38,684 bases of DNA from Mycobacterium sp. 1423905.2 (GCF_001673155.1 NZ_LZLE01000041.1:1-38684), one strand, 5' to 3'; shown: positions 1-9,141, numbered from the stretch's first letter. Notes: generated by a model from the sequence alone, not told the origin. Numbers and translations: made by a program.

Positions 1-1043
1 TCACCGCCGAAAAGTCGGGCGATGGTTTCGGCTTTGTTGCCCGCATTCGGGTAGAGGTCGCCGGCCACATCGACGAAGGCGCTGAACAGGCCCGGGTGCA
101 TGACCGTCAGGTCGACCGCGCAGGTGCCGCCCATCGACCAGCCCACGATGCCCCAGTTGGGCTGTTCGGCGCTGACACCGAACTTTGAGATCATGTAGGG
201 CACAACATCTTTGGTGAGGTGGTCGGCCGCATTGCCGCGCCGCCCGTTGACGCACTCGGTGTCGTTGTTGAACGCGCCGCCGGAGTCGACGAACACCAAC
301 ACGGGTGCGTTGCCGTCGTGCGCGGCGGCGAATTCGTCGATGGTCTTGACCGCGTTGCCGGCACGGGCCCAGTCGGCGGGCGTGTTGTATTGGCCGCCGA
401 TCATCATGACGGCAGGCAGCTTGGGTGGGGGAGAGCTGGAAAACCACGCCGGCGGCAGATACACCAGTTCGCCGCGGTGCTTGAAGTGTGACGCGTTGGA
501 GGGAATGTCCACCGGTACGACGCTGCCGTGCGCTGGCCGGGTGCCCTTGGTGGCCATCGCGGTGACGGTCGCCTGGTCGGTTTGGTCGGGCAGCGGGCCG
601 GAGGTGAGCTGGTTCCAGGCGGCCTGCACCGTCGGGAAGTAGCCGACCCACAGATTCAGCGTCAACGCCGTGCTGAGCAGACACAGCGGCACCGCCATCA
701 GCGACGCGCCGCGGCGCCAATGGCGCGCGCTGCGCCAGCCCAGGACCACGACGGTGGCAGCCAACCCCGTCACCGCCACCCACACCCACAACCCGCTGGG
801 TGCCGGATCGGCGGCCAGACCGTCGGCGGCCACGTACCACCGGACCCCGTAGGCCAGCCCGGCACCGGCGGCCAGCGCCACGGGCAATCGTCGTTGCCGC
901 CACAGCCGGGATCGCCAGCCGATGGCCGCAACCAACACCACCGCGGTCACCGCCTGCACGGTGAGCGGCACCCAGCCATGCATCAGCGAGGTGTGGGCGC
1001 TTGCCAGCGACTGCGAAGCGACAGAGGACGTCGGCGCGGTCAC
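1..1043 (-). CDS. Membrane-anchored esterase, Rv1639c-like (3' end outside window)
   Basis: The reading frame opens with GTG at 1043 and runs off the left edge, so only the first 347 or so residues are visible. An in-frame TGA lies two codons upstream, so this is the first possible start; no clear Shine-Dalgarno sequence precedes it, and a later ATG (MHGWVPL, residue 21) is an alternative. Three or four hydrophobic segments (about residues 23-42, 54-66, 84-104, 110-132) come first. An esterase-type alpha/beta hydrolase domain follows, with the nucleophile elbow GWSMGGT near residue 305 and a preceding VFVDSGG strand. The acid and histidine of the triad would lie outside the window. It sits 90 bp downstream of lysX on the same strand, as Rv1639c does in M. 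tuberculosis, so co-transcription with lysX is likely. The substrate is unknown; an extracytoplasmic envelope ester is an inference from the anchor. Confidence 0.8.
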   Translation of the reverse strand, partial: MTAPTSSVASQSLASAHTSLMHGWVPLTVQAVTAVVLVAAIGWRSRLWRQRRLPVALAAGAGLAYGVRWYVAADGLAADPAPSGLWVWVAVTGLAATVVVLGWRSARHWRRGASLMAVPLCLLSTALTLNLWVGYFPTVQAAWNQLTSGPLPDQTDQATVTAMATKGTRPAHGSVVPVDIPSNASHFKHRGELVYLPPAWFSSSPPPKLPAVMMIGGQYNTPADWARAGNAVKTIDEFAAAHDGNAPVLVFVDSGGAFNNDTECVNGRRGNAADHLTKDVVPYMISKFGVSAEQPNWGIVGWSMGGTCAVDLTVMHPGLFSAFVDVAGDLYPNAGNKAETIARLFGG

Positions 1044-1133
1044 GAGTCAATTGTGGGTTGGTAACGGTCCATCGGGAGGCATGTTTCCAGACCATTTCCT
1101 GTGAGTTAACTGGAAAGCCCCTGCAACGCCGAG

Positions 1134-4100
1134 CTAGTGGGGCTTGGCCAGCGGGAAGGGCAACGTCTCCCGGATGCTGCGCCCGGTGATCAACATGACC
1201 ACTCGGTCGATTCCCATGCCCAGACCGCCGGTGGGCGGCATCGCGTACTCCATGGCCTGCAAAAAGTCCTCGTCAAGCTGCATCGCTTCGGGATCACCGC
1301 CGGCCGCCAGCAGCGATTGCTCGTGCAGACGGCGACGTTGTTCCACCGGGTCGGTGAGTTCGCTGTAGGCAGTGCCCAACTCGACGCCCCAGGCCACCAG
1401 ATCCCACCGTTCGGCGACGCCGGGTTCGCTGCGGTGCGGCCGCGTCAACGGCGACACCGACGTGGGAAAGTCGACGTAGAAGGTGGGATTCTCGGTGCGC
1501 GACTCGACCAGGTGCTCGTAGAGTTCCAGGACCACCGCACCGGCGTCCCACTGCGCCCGGTACGGGATGCGAGCGGCGTCGCAGAGTTTGCGGAGGGTCG
1601 ACAGGCTGGTATTGGCGTCAACGTGCTCGCCGAGCGCCTCGGAGACGGCGTCGTGGACCGTCTTGACGGGCCAGATACCCGAGATGTCGACGGGTACCAG
1701 CTGGCTCTCGCCGTTGGAATCATCCCGAGTCTTTGGCCGCATGACCGTGGGCGCACCGTTGGCGGCGGTCGCGGCGTTCTGGATGAGTTCGCGGCAGCCG
1801 TCGATCCACACCCGGTAGTCGGCGTGCGCTTGGTACGCCTCCAACAGGGTGAATTCCGGGTTGTGGCTGAAGTCGACGCCCTCGTTGCGGAACGCCCGGC
1901 CGAGTTCGAAGACGCGTTCCACCCCGCCGACGCACAACCGCTTCAAGTACAACTCGGGCGCGATGCGCAAGAAAAGGTCGAGCGAGTAGGCGTTGATGTG
2001 CGTGATGAACGGCCGGGCCGTCGCCCCGCCGTGGATCTGCTGCAGCATCGGGGTCTCGACTTCGATGAAGCCCTTGCTGAACAACGTCTCTCGCACCGAT
2101 CGCAGCACGGCGCTGCGGGCGGTGATCAACGTCCGGGATTCGGCGTTGACCGCCAGGTCCACATAGCGGGTGCGCACTCGCGCTTCTGGGTCGGTCAACC
2201 CTTTCCATTTGTTCGGCAGCGGGCGCAGGCACTTACCGATCAGCCGCCAGTGCGTCACGATCAGCGATCGAGTTCCGGTCTTGCTCGACCCCATGTGTCC
2301 AGTCATCTCCACCAGATCACCCAGGTCGATCGCCGCGTTGAAATCGGCGGCGCGCCCCTGCTCGAGACGCGAATTGTCGAGCAGCACTTGCATTTCGCCC
2401 GACCAGTCGCGCAGATGAGCGAACAGCACGCCGCCGTAGTTGCGGACCCGCAGGATGCGACCGGACACCGAGATCGATTCCTGGTCGTCGGCGTCCATGG
2501 CCAGTGCGACGGTGTGGCTGGGCGGCTGGCCCACCGGATAGGCGTCGATGCCGTTGCCACGCAGGTTCTTCAGCTTGTTCAGCCGCACCCGCACCTGTTC
2601 GGGCAGCCGGCGCTGGACACCCTCGTCGCCGTTGGTGTCCTCGGCCGGCCTCAGGCCGCTGACATCCGGCGCCGACCCGTCCGGATGCAACAGACCGCTG
2701 GCCACCAACCGTTCAGGCACGGCGGGGTGATGACCGGTATGCGCCTTGTCGCGCCGGTTGAACGGCATGCTGAGAAAGCCCTCGGCCAGCGCCGAGGCGA
2801 CGCCCACCTTCGGCATCAGACGAGCGTCGTCGTAGCAGGCGTACCGGGGCACCCACTCGGGTTGGTACTTCATGTTCGAGCGGTACAGCGTCTCGAGCTG
2901 CCACCACCGGGAGAAGAAGATCAGCAGTCCCCGCCACAACCGCGCGACTGGGCCGGCGCCCAGCTGCTCACCCTGCTCGAAGGCGGCCCGGAACATGGCG
3001 AAGTTCAGCGAAATGCGGGTGATGCCAAGACTTTCTGCGTGCAGCGCGAGTTCGCTGACCATGAGTTCGATGGTGCCGTTGGGCGATTGCCGGGAACGGC
3101 GCATCACATCCAGCGAAACTCCGGTGGTTCCCCACGGCACCAGAGACAGGATGGCGACCACTTGGTTGCCCGGATCGATCGCCTCCACCAGCAGGCAGTC
3201 CGAGTCGGCCGGGTCCCCGAGTCGGCCCAACGCCATGGAGAAGCCGCGCTCGGTCTCGGTGTCGCGCCATCCGTCTGCACGCGCGATGGTCGCGGCCATC
3301 TCCTCGGCGGAGATGTCGCGATGCCGCCGGATCCGCACGGTCAATCCGGCCCGGCGCGCCCGCGTCACGGCCTGGCGCACGCCGCGCATCTCGGGTCCGG
3401 ACAGCTTGAACTCCGAGGTATGCAGGATCGCCTCGTCACCCAATTCCAGGGCATTGAGGCCGGCTTCCCGATAGGTCTGCGCGCCTTGCGAACTGGCGCC
3501 CATCACCCCCGGCGTCCAGCCGTAGGTTTGACACAGTTCGAGCCACGCGTCGACGGCTCCCCGCCAGGCGCGCGGGTCGCCCACCGGGTCACCGCTGGCC
3601 AGACAGACGCCGATCTCGACGCGGTAGGTGACGGCCGCACGCCCGCTGGGGGCGAACACCACCGACTTGTCCCGGCGGGTGGCGAAGTAACCCAGTGAGT
3701 CGTTCTTTCCCCACAACTCCAGCAGCCCGCGGATGGCCGACTCGTCCTCGCCGGTCAGCGCGTTGTCGGCGCGCTGCGACTGAAACAGCACGATCGTCGC
3801 AGCGATCAGGGCGAACGCGCCGAACAAGCCGAAGATGGCGTTGAGGAACACGTGCGGCCGCCCGGTGAACAGGTCGGGATCGGCCAGGCTGAAGCCGACG
3901 ACGCGGTTCGCGACGTAGGGCAGCCGGTCCTGCGCGGCGAGGGTGCCCGGGAACATCTCGACCAGTCCCCACGACGCCAGGATGCCGATGACGCCGCCAA
4001 CGACCAGCGTTGCCGCCGCCTTGAACAGTGCACCCCGGCGAACTTTGGCCCAGAACTCGCGGTAACTGAGCAACAGCAGCACGATCGCCACGATGTGGAA

Positions 4101-4469
4101 GGCAAAGCCCAGGTTTTCCCCGAAGCTCTCCCCGGCGGTGTTGTCGCCGGCGGCAATGTCACCGACGTTCAGCCCGGCGGCAATCACCATGTTGCCCAGT
4201 AGCAGCAACCAGGCGATGCGCTTACGGGCGGCCAGCGCGGCAGCCAGCAACGCGAGCACGAACGACCAGGCGAAGCTGGTGTCGGGGAAGTTGAACAGAT
4301 AGCTGTTGATGAACTCGCGCGGAACCTTGATGAGCCAGCGGATCAGCGGCGACACGCTCGCCAGCAGCGACAACGTCGCGATGACTCCGACAATCCAGCC
4401 GGCGGTCGGGGGAACCCAGTGATACCGGGACGCCGGCCTGCTCTTCGAGCGGGGCTTGATGAGGGTCAC
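1134..4469 (-). CDS. lysX: LysX: lysylphosphatidylglycerol synthase fused to lysyl-tRNA synthetase
   Basis: This bifunctional protein charges tRNA-Lys and transfers lysine to phosphatidylglycerol, which reduces membrane negative charge and gives resistance to cationic peptides (established for M. tuberculosis LysX). It has 1111 residues. About six membrane helices (22-46, 66-80, 84-103, 120-135, 148-172, 206-229) come first, followed by a DUF2156 aminoacyl-transferase region (about 240-560). An OB-fold anticodon-binding domain (about 665-745, [12 protein letters not shown]) precedes a class II synthetase core: motif 1 near FIEVETPML (about 801-811), motif 2 [20 protein letters not shown] (from 854) and motif 3 [12 protein letters not shown] (about 1082). 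The GTG start at 4469 is the only likely one, because an in-frame TAA lies seven codons upstream (4488-4490). The M. tuberculosis protein is annotated 61 residues longer; that extension cannot exist here. The downstream esterase is probably in the same transcript. Confidence 0.95.
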   Translation of the reverse strand: MTLIKPRSKSRPASRYHWVPPTAGWIVGVIATLSLLASVSPLIRWLIKVPREFINSYLFNFPDTSFAWSFVLALLAAALAARKRIAWLLLLGNMVIAAGLNVGDIAAGDNTAGESFGENLGFAFHIVAIVLLLLSYREFWAKVRRGALFKAAATLVVGGVIGILASWGLVEMFPGTLAAQDRLPYVANRVVGFSLADPDLFTGRPHVFLNAIFGLFGAFALIAATIVLFQSQRADNALTGEDESAIRGLLELWGKNDSLGYFATRRDKSVVFAPSGRAAVTYRVEIGVCLASGDPVGDPRAWRGAVDAWLELCQTYGWTPGVMGASSQGAQTYREAGLNALELGDEAILHTSEFKLSGPEMRGVRQAVTRARRAGLTVRIRRHRDISAEEMAATIARADGWRDTETERGFSMALGRLGDPADSDCLLVEAIDPGNQVVAILSLVPWGTTGVSLDVMRRSRQSPNGTIELMVSELALHAESLGITRISLNFAMFRAAFEQGEQLGAGPVARLWRGLLIFFSRWWQLETLYRSNMKYQPEWVPRYACYDDARLMPKVGVASALAEGFLSMPFNRRDKAHTGHHPAVPERLVASGLLHPDGSAPDVSGLRPAEDTNGDEGVQRRLPEQVRVRLNKLKNLRGNGIDAYPVGQPPSHTVALAMDADDQESISVSGRILRVRNYGGVLFAHLRDWSGEMQVLLDNSRLEQGRAADFNAAIDLGDLVEMTGHMGSSKTGTRSLIVTHWRLIGKCLRPLPNKWKGLTDPEARVRTRYVDLAVNAESRTLITARSAVLRSVRETLFSKGFIEVETPMLQQIHGGATARPFITHINAYSLDLFLRIAPELYLKRLCVGGVERVFELGRAFRNEGVDFSHNPEFTLLEAYQAHADYRVWIDGCRELIQNAATAANGAPTVMRPKTRDDSNGESQLVPVDISGIWPVKTVHDAVSEALGEHVDANTSLSTLRKLCDAARIPYRAQWDAGAVVLELYEHLVESRTENPTFYVDFPTSVSPLTRPHRSEPGVAERWDLVAWGVELGTAYSELTDPVEQRRRLHEQSLLAAGGDPEAMQLDEDFLQAMEYAMPPTGGLGMGIDRVVMLITGRSIRETLPFPLAKPH

Positions 4470-4477
4470 AGACCGCG

Positions 4478-4483
4478 AGGATA
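4478..4483 (-). promoter_or_regulatory. Putative lysX -10 element; leaderless or near-leaderless start
   Basis: On the minus strand TATCCT ends eight bases before the GTG start codon of lysX. This matches the mycobacterial TANNNT -10 pattern and would start transcription within a base or two of the start codon. No Shine-Dalgarno sequence is present, which fits a leaderless mRNA. No convincing -35 is seen. Inference from spacing only. Confidence 0.5.
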
Positions 4484-4600
4484 TGCGTTAAAACTCGGAA
4501 ATTCCTGACGATGCCCCCGTTGGCCGGGCGCATTTTCCGCCTGGGCGAGTCGCCGGGTCACCGCGGAGACGGGCAGGATGCCTGGCGGAGCCGTCATGCC

Positions 4601-4609
4601 TGTTAGACT
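4601..4609 (+). promoter_or_regulatory. Extended -10 promoter of the infC operon
   Basis: TGTTAGACT fits the extended -10 pattern TGnTANNNT exactly, with no good -35 upstream, as is common in mycobacteria. Transcription would begin near 4616 and give a leader of about 280 bases before infC. It lies divergent from lysX, about 130 bp away from the lysX start. Confidence 0.55.
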
Positions 4610-4722
4610 GGCTGTTGCGACCATCCCGGCCACGGCTCGGGACAGTTAAGTGGAGTCCCACTCCCACCGCTAGTCACGAAGCGTTCTTCAAGGCTCAGCG
4701 GTCCGGTCACAGGCATCGTGCA

Positions 4723-4746
4723 ATGCCTGGTCTGCGCGAGGCGTAG
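4723..4746 (+). CDS. Possible leader peptide upstream of infC (7 residues)
   Basis: ATG followed by six sense codons and TAG encodes MPGLREA. The start codon is locked in a seven-pair hairpin, the stop is two bases before the next hairpin, and a terminator follows 40 bases later. That layout resembles a leader-peptide attenuator. There is no strong ribosome-binding site, and a frame this short can arise by chance, so confidence is low. Confidence 0.2.
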   Translation: MPGLREA

Positions 4747-4785
4747 ACGGCTTGAGCAGCTCGAGCCGCGATCGGTCGGCATTGG

Positions 4786-4809
4786 GCCCTGCTTAGGCAG
4801 GGCTTTTTT
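4786..4809 (+). terminator. Canonical intrinsic terminator inside the infC leader
   Basis: GCCCTGC (4786-4792) pairs perfectly with GCAGGGC (4797-4803) across a TTAG loop, and six T follow (4804-4809). Terminators with a full U-tract are uncommon in mycobacteria. It lies about 85 bases before the infC start and downstream of the likely promoter, so it probably acts as an attenuator rather than ending lysX, which is read the other way. Confidence 0.75.
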
Positions 4810-4894
4810 CGCCGTTGGTTTTGGTGTCTTCCCCAACTGTTTCCGGCTCGGTCCGGCAGGCCGCGACGAAAGATAAGCCGACCAGGGAGGCCCC

Positions 4895-5479
<585 letters not shown>

Positions 5480-5500
5480 CCGTCAGCCCGTAGCTGGCGG
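5480..5500 (+). promoter_or_regulatory. Hairpin directly after the infC stop
   Basis: CCGTCAGC (5480-5487) pairs with GCTGGCGG (5493-5500) with one G-U pair and a five-base loop. There is no U-tract. It begins at the base after the infC stop codon and ends 27 bases before rpmI, so it may act in mRNA processing or in ribosomal-protein feedback on rpmI. Function not known. Confidence 0.4.
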
Positions 5501-5527
5501 TGAAACGAAGAAGCAGAAGAGGGAAAC

Positions 5528-5722
5528 ATGCCCAAGGCCAAGACCCACAGTGGGGCGTCGAAGCGGTTCCGCCGCACCGGAACCGGGAAGATCGTGCGGC
5601 AGAAAGCCAATCGGCGTCACCTGTTCGAGCACAAGCCCACCACGCGTACCCGACGGCTGGCCGGCCGCACCGACGTCTCGGCCAACGACGCCAAGCGCGT
5701 CAACGCGATGCTCAACGGCTGA
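5528..5722 (+). CDS. rpmI: 50S ribosomal protein L35
   Basis: A 64-residue basic protein of normal L35 length. It begins [20 protein letters not shown] and contains the family's N-terminal KxKTHxGxxKRF pattern and a C-terminal segment ending [10 protein letters not shown]. It is a late-assembling component of the large subunit. AGAGGG upstream of the ATG serves as ribosome-binding site. It lies between infC and rplT, as in most bacteria, in one transcript. Confidence 0.97.
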   Translation: MPKAKTHSGASKRFRRTGTGKIVRQKANRRHLFEHKPTTRTRRLAGRTDVSANDAKRVNAMLNG

Positions 5723-5737
5723 GCGACGCTCCGCAAC

Positions 5738-5760
5738 GCCGGGCTGGCGCCCGGCTTTCT
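5738..5760 (+). terminator. Terminator-like hairpin between rpmI and rplT
   Basis: GCCGGGC (5738-5744) pairs perfectly with GCCCGGC (5749-5755) across a TGGC loop, followed by TTTCT. The short U-rich tail suggests partial termination or an internal attenuator that would lower rplT and tsnR relative to infC-rpmI. It could instead be an L20 binding structure. Both roles are inferred. Confidence 0.5.
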
Positions 5761-5796
5761 GACCAGTATTTCGCCCAATGAGAGTAGGAACATCCC

Positions 5797-6186
5797 ATGG
5801 CACGCGTGAAGCGGGCAGTCAACGCCCACAAGAAGCGGCGCTCCATTCTGAAGGCTTCGAAGGGCTATCGCGGCCAGCGGTCTCGGCTCTACCGCAAGGC
5901 CAAAGAGCAGCAACTGCATTCGCTGAACTACGCCTTCCGCGACCGCCGTGCCCGTAAGGGCGAGTTTCGTAAGCTGTGGATCTCGCGAATCAACGCGGCC
6001 GCGCGCGCCAACGACATCACCTACAACCGGCTCATCCAAGGCCTCAAGGCCGCCGGTGTGGAAGTGGACCGCAAGAACCTCGCCGACATCGCCATCACCG
6101 ACCCAGCGGCCTTCACCGCGCTCGTTGAGGTGGCGCGGGCCGCGCTGCCCGAGGACGTCAATGCGCCGTCCGGAGAGGCTGCCTGA
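5797..6186 (+). CDS. rplT: 50S ribosomal protein L20
   Basis: The 129-residue protein begins [19 protein letters not shown] and contains the family signatures [17 protein letters not shown] and [22 protein letters not shown]20 binds 23S rRNA early in 50S assembly and in several bacteria represses its own operon by binding mRNA. The C-terminus is slightly extended ([12 protein letters not shown]), as in other actinobacteria. GTAGGA before the ATG is the probable ribosome-binding site. tsnR follows after eight bases. Confidence 0.97.
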   Translation: MARVKRAVNAHKKRRSILKASKGYRGQRSRLYRKAKEQQLHSLNYAFRDRRARKGEFRKLWISRINAAARANDITYNRLIQGLKAAGVEVDRKNLADIAITDPAAFTALVEVARAALPEDVNAPSGEAA

Positions 6187-6194
6187 CAGTCTCG

Positions 6195-6971
6195 GTGCTC
6201 ACCGAACGCTCGGCCAGGGTGGTCGCAGCGGTCAAATTGCATCGTCACGTCGGTCGACGCCGCGCGAACCGCTTCCTGGCCGAAGGTCCTAACCTGGTCG
6301 AGGCCGCGTCCGCCCGCGGCTTGGTTCGCGACCTGTTCGTCACCGAGGACGCGGCCCGGCGCTATGAACCGCTATTGACCGGACCGGTCCATGTGGTCAC
6401 CGAGCGTGCGGCAAAAGCGTTGTCGGACACGGTGACTCCCACCGGGCTTATCGCGGTGTGCGAAATCCCCGCGACCGGCCTGGACGACGTCCTGGCGAAC
6501 ACACCACAACTGGTCGCTGTCGCCGTCGACATCAACGAACCCGGCAATGCCGGGACGGTGATCCGCATTGCCGACGCCATGGGTGCCGCCGGGGTAGTTC
6601 TGGCCGGGCACAGCGTCGACCCGTACAACGGCAAGTGTCTGCGCGCGTCGACCGGCAGCATCTTCGCCATCCCGGTGGCCGTCGCTCCCGACGCCCTCGC
6701 GGCCGTTACCGCTCTGAAAGACGCGGGCTTGCGGGTGTTGGCCACCACCGTCGACGGCGAGACGCTGCTCGACGACGCCGACCTCAGCGCGCCGACGGCA
6801 TGGCTGTTCGGGCCCGAGTCACACGGGTTGGCCGCTGACATCGCCGCGGCCGCCGATCAGCGGGTGCGCATCCCGATGGCCGGCGGGGCGGAAAGCCTCA
6901 ACGTGGCGGCCGCCGCCGCGATCTGCCTGTATCAGAGCGCGCGCGGGCTCGGCTTGACCGGGCGGTCCTAA
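6195..6971 (+). CDS. tsnR: SpoU-family (SPOUT) rRNA 2'-O-methyltransferase TsnR
   Basis: The 258-residue protein has an N-terminal substrate-binding part (LHRHVGRRRANRFLAEGPNLV) and a C-terminal SPOUT methyltransferase domain. That domain has motif 1 (NEPGNAGTVIRIADA, about 114-128), motif 2 (LFGPESHGL, 204-212) and motif 3 (IPMAGGAESLNVAAAAAICL, from 226). These form the trefoil-knot site for S-adenosylmethionine. The family 2'-O-methylates rRNA, or tRNA in TrmH members; the target here is inferred from the ribosomal operon. The GTG start lies eight bases after rplT. Its stop overlaps that of the convergent DUF2236 gene by four bases (6968-6971), leaving no room for a terminator between them. 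Confidence 0.9.
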   Translation: MLTERSARVVAAVKLHRHVGRRRANRFLAEGPNLVEAASARGLVRDLFVTEDAARRYEPLLTGPVHVVTERAAKALSDTVTPTGLIAVCEIPATGLDDVLANTPQLVAVAVDINEPGNAGTVIRIADAMGAAGVVLAGHSVDPYNGKCLRASTGSIFAIPVAVAPDALAAVTALKDAGLRVLATTVDGETLLDDADLSAPTAWLFGPESHGLAADIAAAADQRVRIPMAGGAESLNVAAAAAICLYQSARGLGLTGRS

Positions 6972-8008
6972 GCCGCCTTTCGTGCCCGGGCCGCTCGCAG
7001 CCCCGCCAGTGACAAGGTGCCGTGCACCAGGGACCCTGCGCGTTCCATGATCAACCGCGCCGGTTCTAGCGGGGACTTAGGCCGCGGCGGGAAGTAATGC
7101 ATAGGGAGTCCACGCCGGTCGCGCGGCGGCCCCATGAACGACGGCGCTTCGACCAGCGGCGCGTCGGTGGGAATGCGGCCCTCGGCGCGCCGGTAGGCGG
7201 CCAGCGCCCGCGGATGCAACCGGATCTCGTCGGGCACCGCCCAGAACGCCACCTCGACCAGCTTGCCGAACAAGCGCAGCAACACCTCGTCACCGGGGGT
7301 CCAGTGCATGCCCGCCTTCTCACGAATGGCCGGCTCGAACAGGCCGGCGGCGATCCACCGCTGACCCGCCACCAGGGGCTTGAACATCTGATCCCAGATG
7401 GGGGTGGGAATCAGCACGAACTTCGGCTTGGGAATGCGGATCTGAAAGATGTCCAGTGTCGCCTGGTTGATCTCCAGCTCTTCGCGACCCACCCGCTCCC
7501 AGTACTCCTGGAATTCCTCCCACGACTTGGGCACCGGCCGCATGCTCATGCCGTACATCCGGTACCACTGCACGTGCTCGTCGAAGAGCTGTCGCTTCTC
7601 GGCGTCGGTCAGACCTCCGCAGAAGTATTCGGCCACCTTGATCACCAACATGAAGAATGTCGCGTGCGCCCAGTAGAACGTCTCGGGGTTCAGCGCGTGA
7701 TAACGGCGGCCCTGGGCGTCGACGCCCTTGATGGTGCGGTGGTAGCTCTTGATCTGCTGGCCGGTGTTCGCCGCCCGATCGCCGTCGTAGACCACACCCA
7801 TGATCGGGTAGACGGAGCGGGCCACCCGTTGCAACGGCTCGCGCAACAGGATCGAGTGTTCTTCGACGCCCGCGCCGAGCTCCGGATACATGTTTTGCAG
7901 CGCGCCGATCCAGATGCCCATCATGCCGGTGCGCAAGTCTCCGAAGTACTTCCAGGTCAGCGACTCAGGACCGAGCGGCTCCGCGGATGTCGTTGCTACA
8001 ACAGTCAT
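6968..8008 (-). CDS. DUF2236 (MpaB-type oxygenase family) protein, Rv1645c-like
   Basis: The protein has 346 residues from ATG 8008. GGAGG five bases upstream fixes this start over more upstream codons in the same open frame. It shows the DUF2236 pattern: an N-terminal GDLRTGMMGIWIGALQNMYP segment, the HATFFMLVIKVAEYF helix near the middle and a C-terminal region rich in prolines (PPRPKSPLEP). Some family members are haem-dependent oxygenases such as latex-clearing protein and fungal MpaB; the substrate of this branch is unknown. No membrane segment is obvious. It stands alone on the minus strand, convergent with tsnR and divergent from the cyclase gene. Its promoter region carries a perfect palindrome (8049-8064). 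Confidence 0.8.
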   Translation of the reverse strand: MTVVATTSAEPLGPESLTWKYFGDLRTGMMGIWIGALQNMYPELGAGVEEHSILLREPLQRVARSVYPIMGVVYDGDRAANTGQQIKSYHRTIKGVDAQGRRYHALNPETFYWAHATFFMLVIKVAEYFCGGLTDAEKRQLFDEHVQWYRMYGMSMRPVPKSWEEFQEYWERVGREELEINQATLDIFQIRIPKPKFVLIPTPIWDQMFKPLVAGQRWIAAGLFEPAIREKAGMHWTPGDEVLLRLFGKLVEVAFWAVPDEIRLHPRALAAYRRAEGRIPTDAPLVEAPSFMGPPRDRRGLPMHYFPPRPKSPLEPARLIMERAGSLVHGTLSLAGLRAARARKAA

Positions 8009-8036
8009 CACGGCCTCCATGCGCGTTCTTGGGCTC

Positions 8037-8066
8037 ACGATAAAGGGTGACAACGCACGTTGTCTA
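8037..8066 (-). promoter_or_regulatory. DUF2236 gene promoter with operator-like palindrome
   Basis: On the minus strand TAGACA (8066-8061) and TATCGT (8042-8037) are separated by 18 bases and make a good sigma-A-type promoter, with a start near 8030. A perfect inverted repeat, GACAACG-CA-CGTTGTC, fills 8049-8064, in the spacer and partly over the -35. That is where a dimeric repressor (TetR-like in size) would block polymerase. No regulator gene lies in the window, so the repressor would act from elsewhere. Confidence 0.6.
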
Positions 8067-8199
8067 CGCCTTCCGATTATGCCCTGCACGGGTGTTACCC
8101 AGTCGCCGCGGCGTTGCCACACCGACGTGACCAGGGCAGTCCCCGCGAGTCGCAGCACAACGGCCGGCATCGTCGTTGCCTGCCTCAACCAAAAGCACC

Positions 8200-8205
8200 T
8201 ACCCT
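8200..8205 (+). promoter_or_regulatory. Putative -10 for the adenylate cyclase gene (leaderless)
   Basis: TACCCT matches TANNNT and ends six bases before GTG 8212. Transcription would therefore start at the codon itself, a leaderless mRNA of the kind frequent in mycobacteria. No ribosome-binding site precedes this GTG. Inference from spacing. Confidence 0.45.
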
Positions 8206-8211
8206 TGCCAG

Positions 8212-9132
8212 GTGGAGGGCGGTTCTGAAGATTCGGGGTCCGGTGGCGGCGAGGACTCGACGGCTTCGGCAACCGCATTGGCGGAGAGGGCGGAGCGGTC
8301 GCGGTCGCCGGCGAAGTGGCTGCGCTCCACCAATCACAATCCAGGTGTCGTCGACTTCATCCGGCGAGCGCGTCGGTTACTGCCAGGCGACCCTGAATTC
8401 GGTGATCCGCTGTCCACGGCCGGAGACGGCGGCCCACGCGCCGCGGCGCGCGCTGCCGACCGGTTGCTGGGCGATCGTGACGCGGCCTCGCGGGAGGTCA
8501 GTCTCGGCGTCCTGCAGGTCTGGCAGGCGCTGACCGAAGCCGTTTCCCGGCGCCCCGCCAATCCCGAGGTGACCCTGGTCTTCACCGACCTGGTGGGTTT
8601 CTCGTCGTGGTCGCTGCAGGCCGGGGACGACGCCGCATTGGCGCTGCTGCGCCAGGTGGCGCGGGCGGTAGAGCCGCCCCTGCTTGACGCAGGCGGACAC
8701 ATCGTCAAGCGCATGGGCGATGGCATCATGGCGGTGTTCCGCGATCCCACCGTCGCGGTGCAGGCCGTGATCAACGCCCGCGACGCGGTCAAATCGGTCG
8801 ACGTCGACGGCTACACCCCACGCATGCGCGTCGGCATCCACACCGGGCGGCCGCAACGGTTGGGCGCGGACTGGCTCGGCGTCGACGTCAATATCGCCGC
8901 ACGAGTCATGGAGCGCGCCACCAAAGGTGGCATCATGATCTCCAGCCCCACGCTGGATCTGATTTCGCAGACCGAGTTGGACGGGTTGGGCGTCGTCGCG
9001 AAGCGGGCGCGCAAACCTATGTTTGCCAGCAAGTTGACCGGCATACCGCCGGACTTGGCGATCTACCGACTCCGAACTAATAGGGATTTGACAGCTTCCG
9101 CTAACAAAGATGAGACAAACGCAGATGCATAG
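8212..9132 (+). CDS. Class III adenylate cyclase, Rv1647-like
   Basis: It makes cAMP from ATP. From GTG 8212 it has 306 residues; a TTG at 8176 would add 12. A 115-residue N-terminal region of unknown role precedes the catalytic domain. All six canonical residues are present: metal-binding D126 (FTDLVGFS) and D170 (MGDGIM), adenine-selecting K166 and D225, and transition-state N227 and R231 (GVDVNIAARV). It should therefore be active as a homodimer and specific for ATP. There is no membrane segment. The next gene, for a membrane protein, starts nine bases downstream, so the two are probably co-expressed. The M. tuberculosis orthologue Rv1647 is a known cyclase. A CRP-type site occurs about 4.6 kb downstream. 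Confidence 0.88.
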   Translation: MEGGSEDSGSGGGEDSTASATALAERAERSRSPAKWLRSTNHNPGVVDFIRRARRLLPGDPEFGDPLSTAGDGGPRAAARAADRLLGDRDAASREVSLGVLQVWQALTEAVSRRPANPEVTLVFTDLVGFSSWSLQAGDDAALALLRQVARAVEPPLLDAGGHIVKRMGDGIMAVFRDPTVAVQAVINARDAVKSVDVDGYTPRMRVGIHTGRPQRLGADWLGVDVNIAARVMERATKGGIMISSPTLDLISQTELDGLGVVAKRARKPMFASKLTGIPPDLAIYRLRTNRDLTASANKDETNADA

Positions 9133-9141
9133 TGGAAGGCG

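Larger units (their letters stand above)
4710..4809 (+). promoter_or_regulatory. Structured infC leader with attenuator-like organisation
   Basis: Three hairpins follow one another. The first, 4710-4729, pairs CAGGCAT with ATGCCTG. The second, 4748-4768, has a nine-pair stem with one G-U pair and a CAG loop. The third is an intrinsic terminator at 4786-4809. The ATG inside the first hairpin opens an eight-codon frame (4723-4746) ending just before the second hairpin. The ATGCCT arm could instead pair with AGGCA at 4795-4799, inside the 3' arm of the terminator, a possible but weak antiterminator. Leader attenuation of infC-rpmI-rplT by L20 or by translation is known in other bacteria; its use here is inference. 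Confidence 0.55.

Noticed and set aside
1..1095. Long minus-strand frame starting at ATG 1095 (364 codons), rich in Arg and Gly
   Set aside because: It is a shifted reading of the esterase gene. The frame starting with GTG 1043 gives membrane segments and the GWSMGG motif; the other gives low-complexity Arg/Gly sequence.
1137..3698. 853-codon plus-strand frame opposite lysX
   Set aside because: It is an antisense shadow typical of GC-rich codon bias; the product is rich in Arg, His and Gln and matches no family, while lysX is unmistakable.
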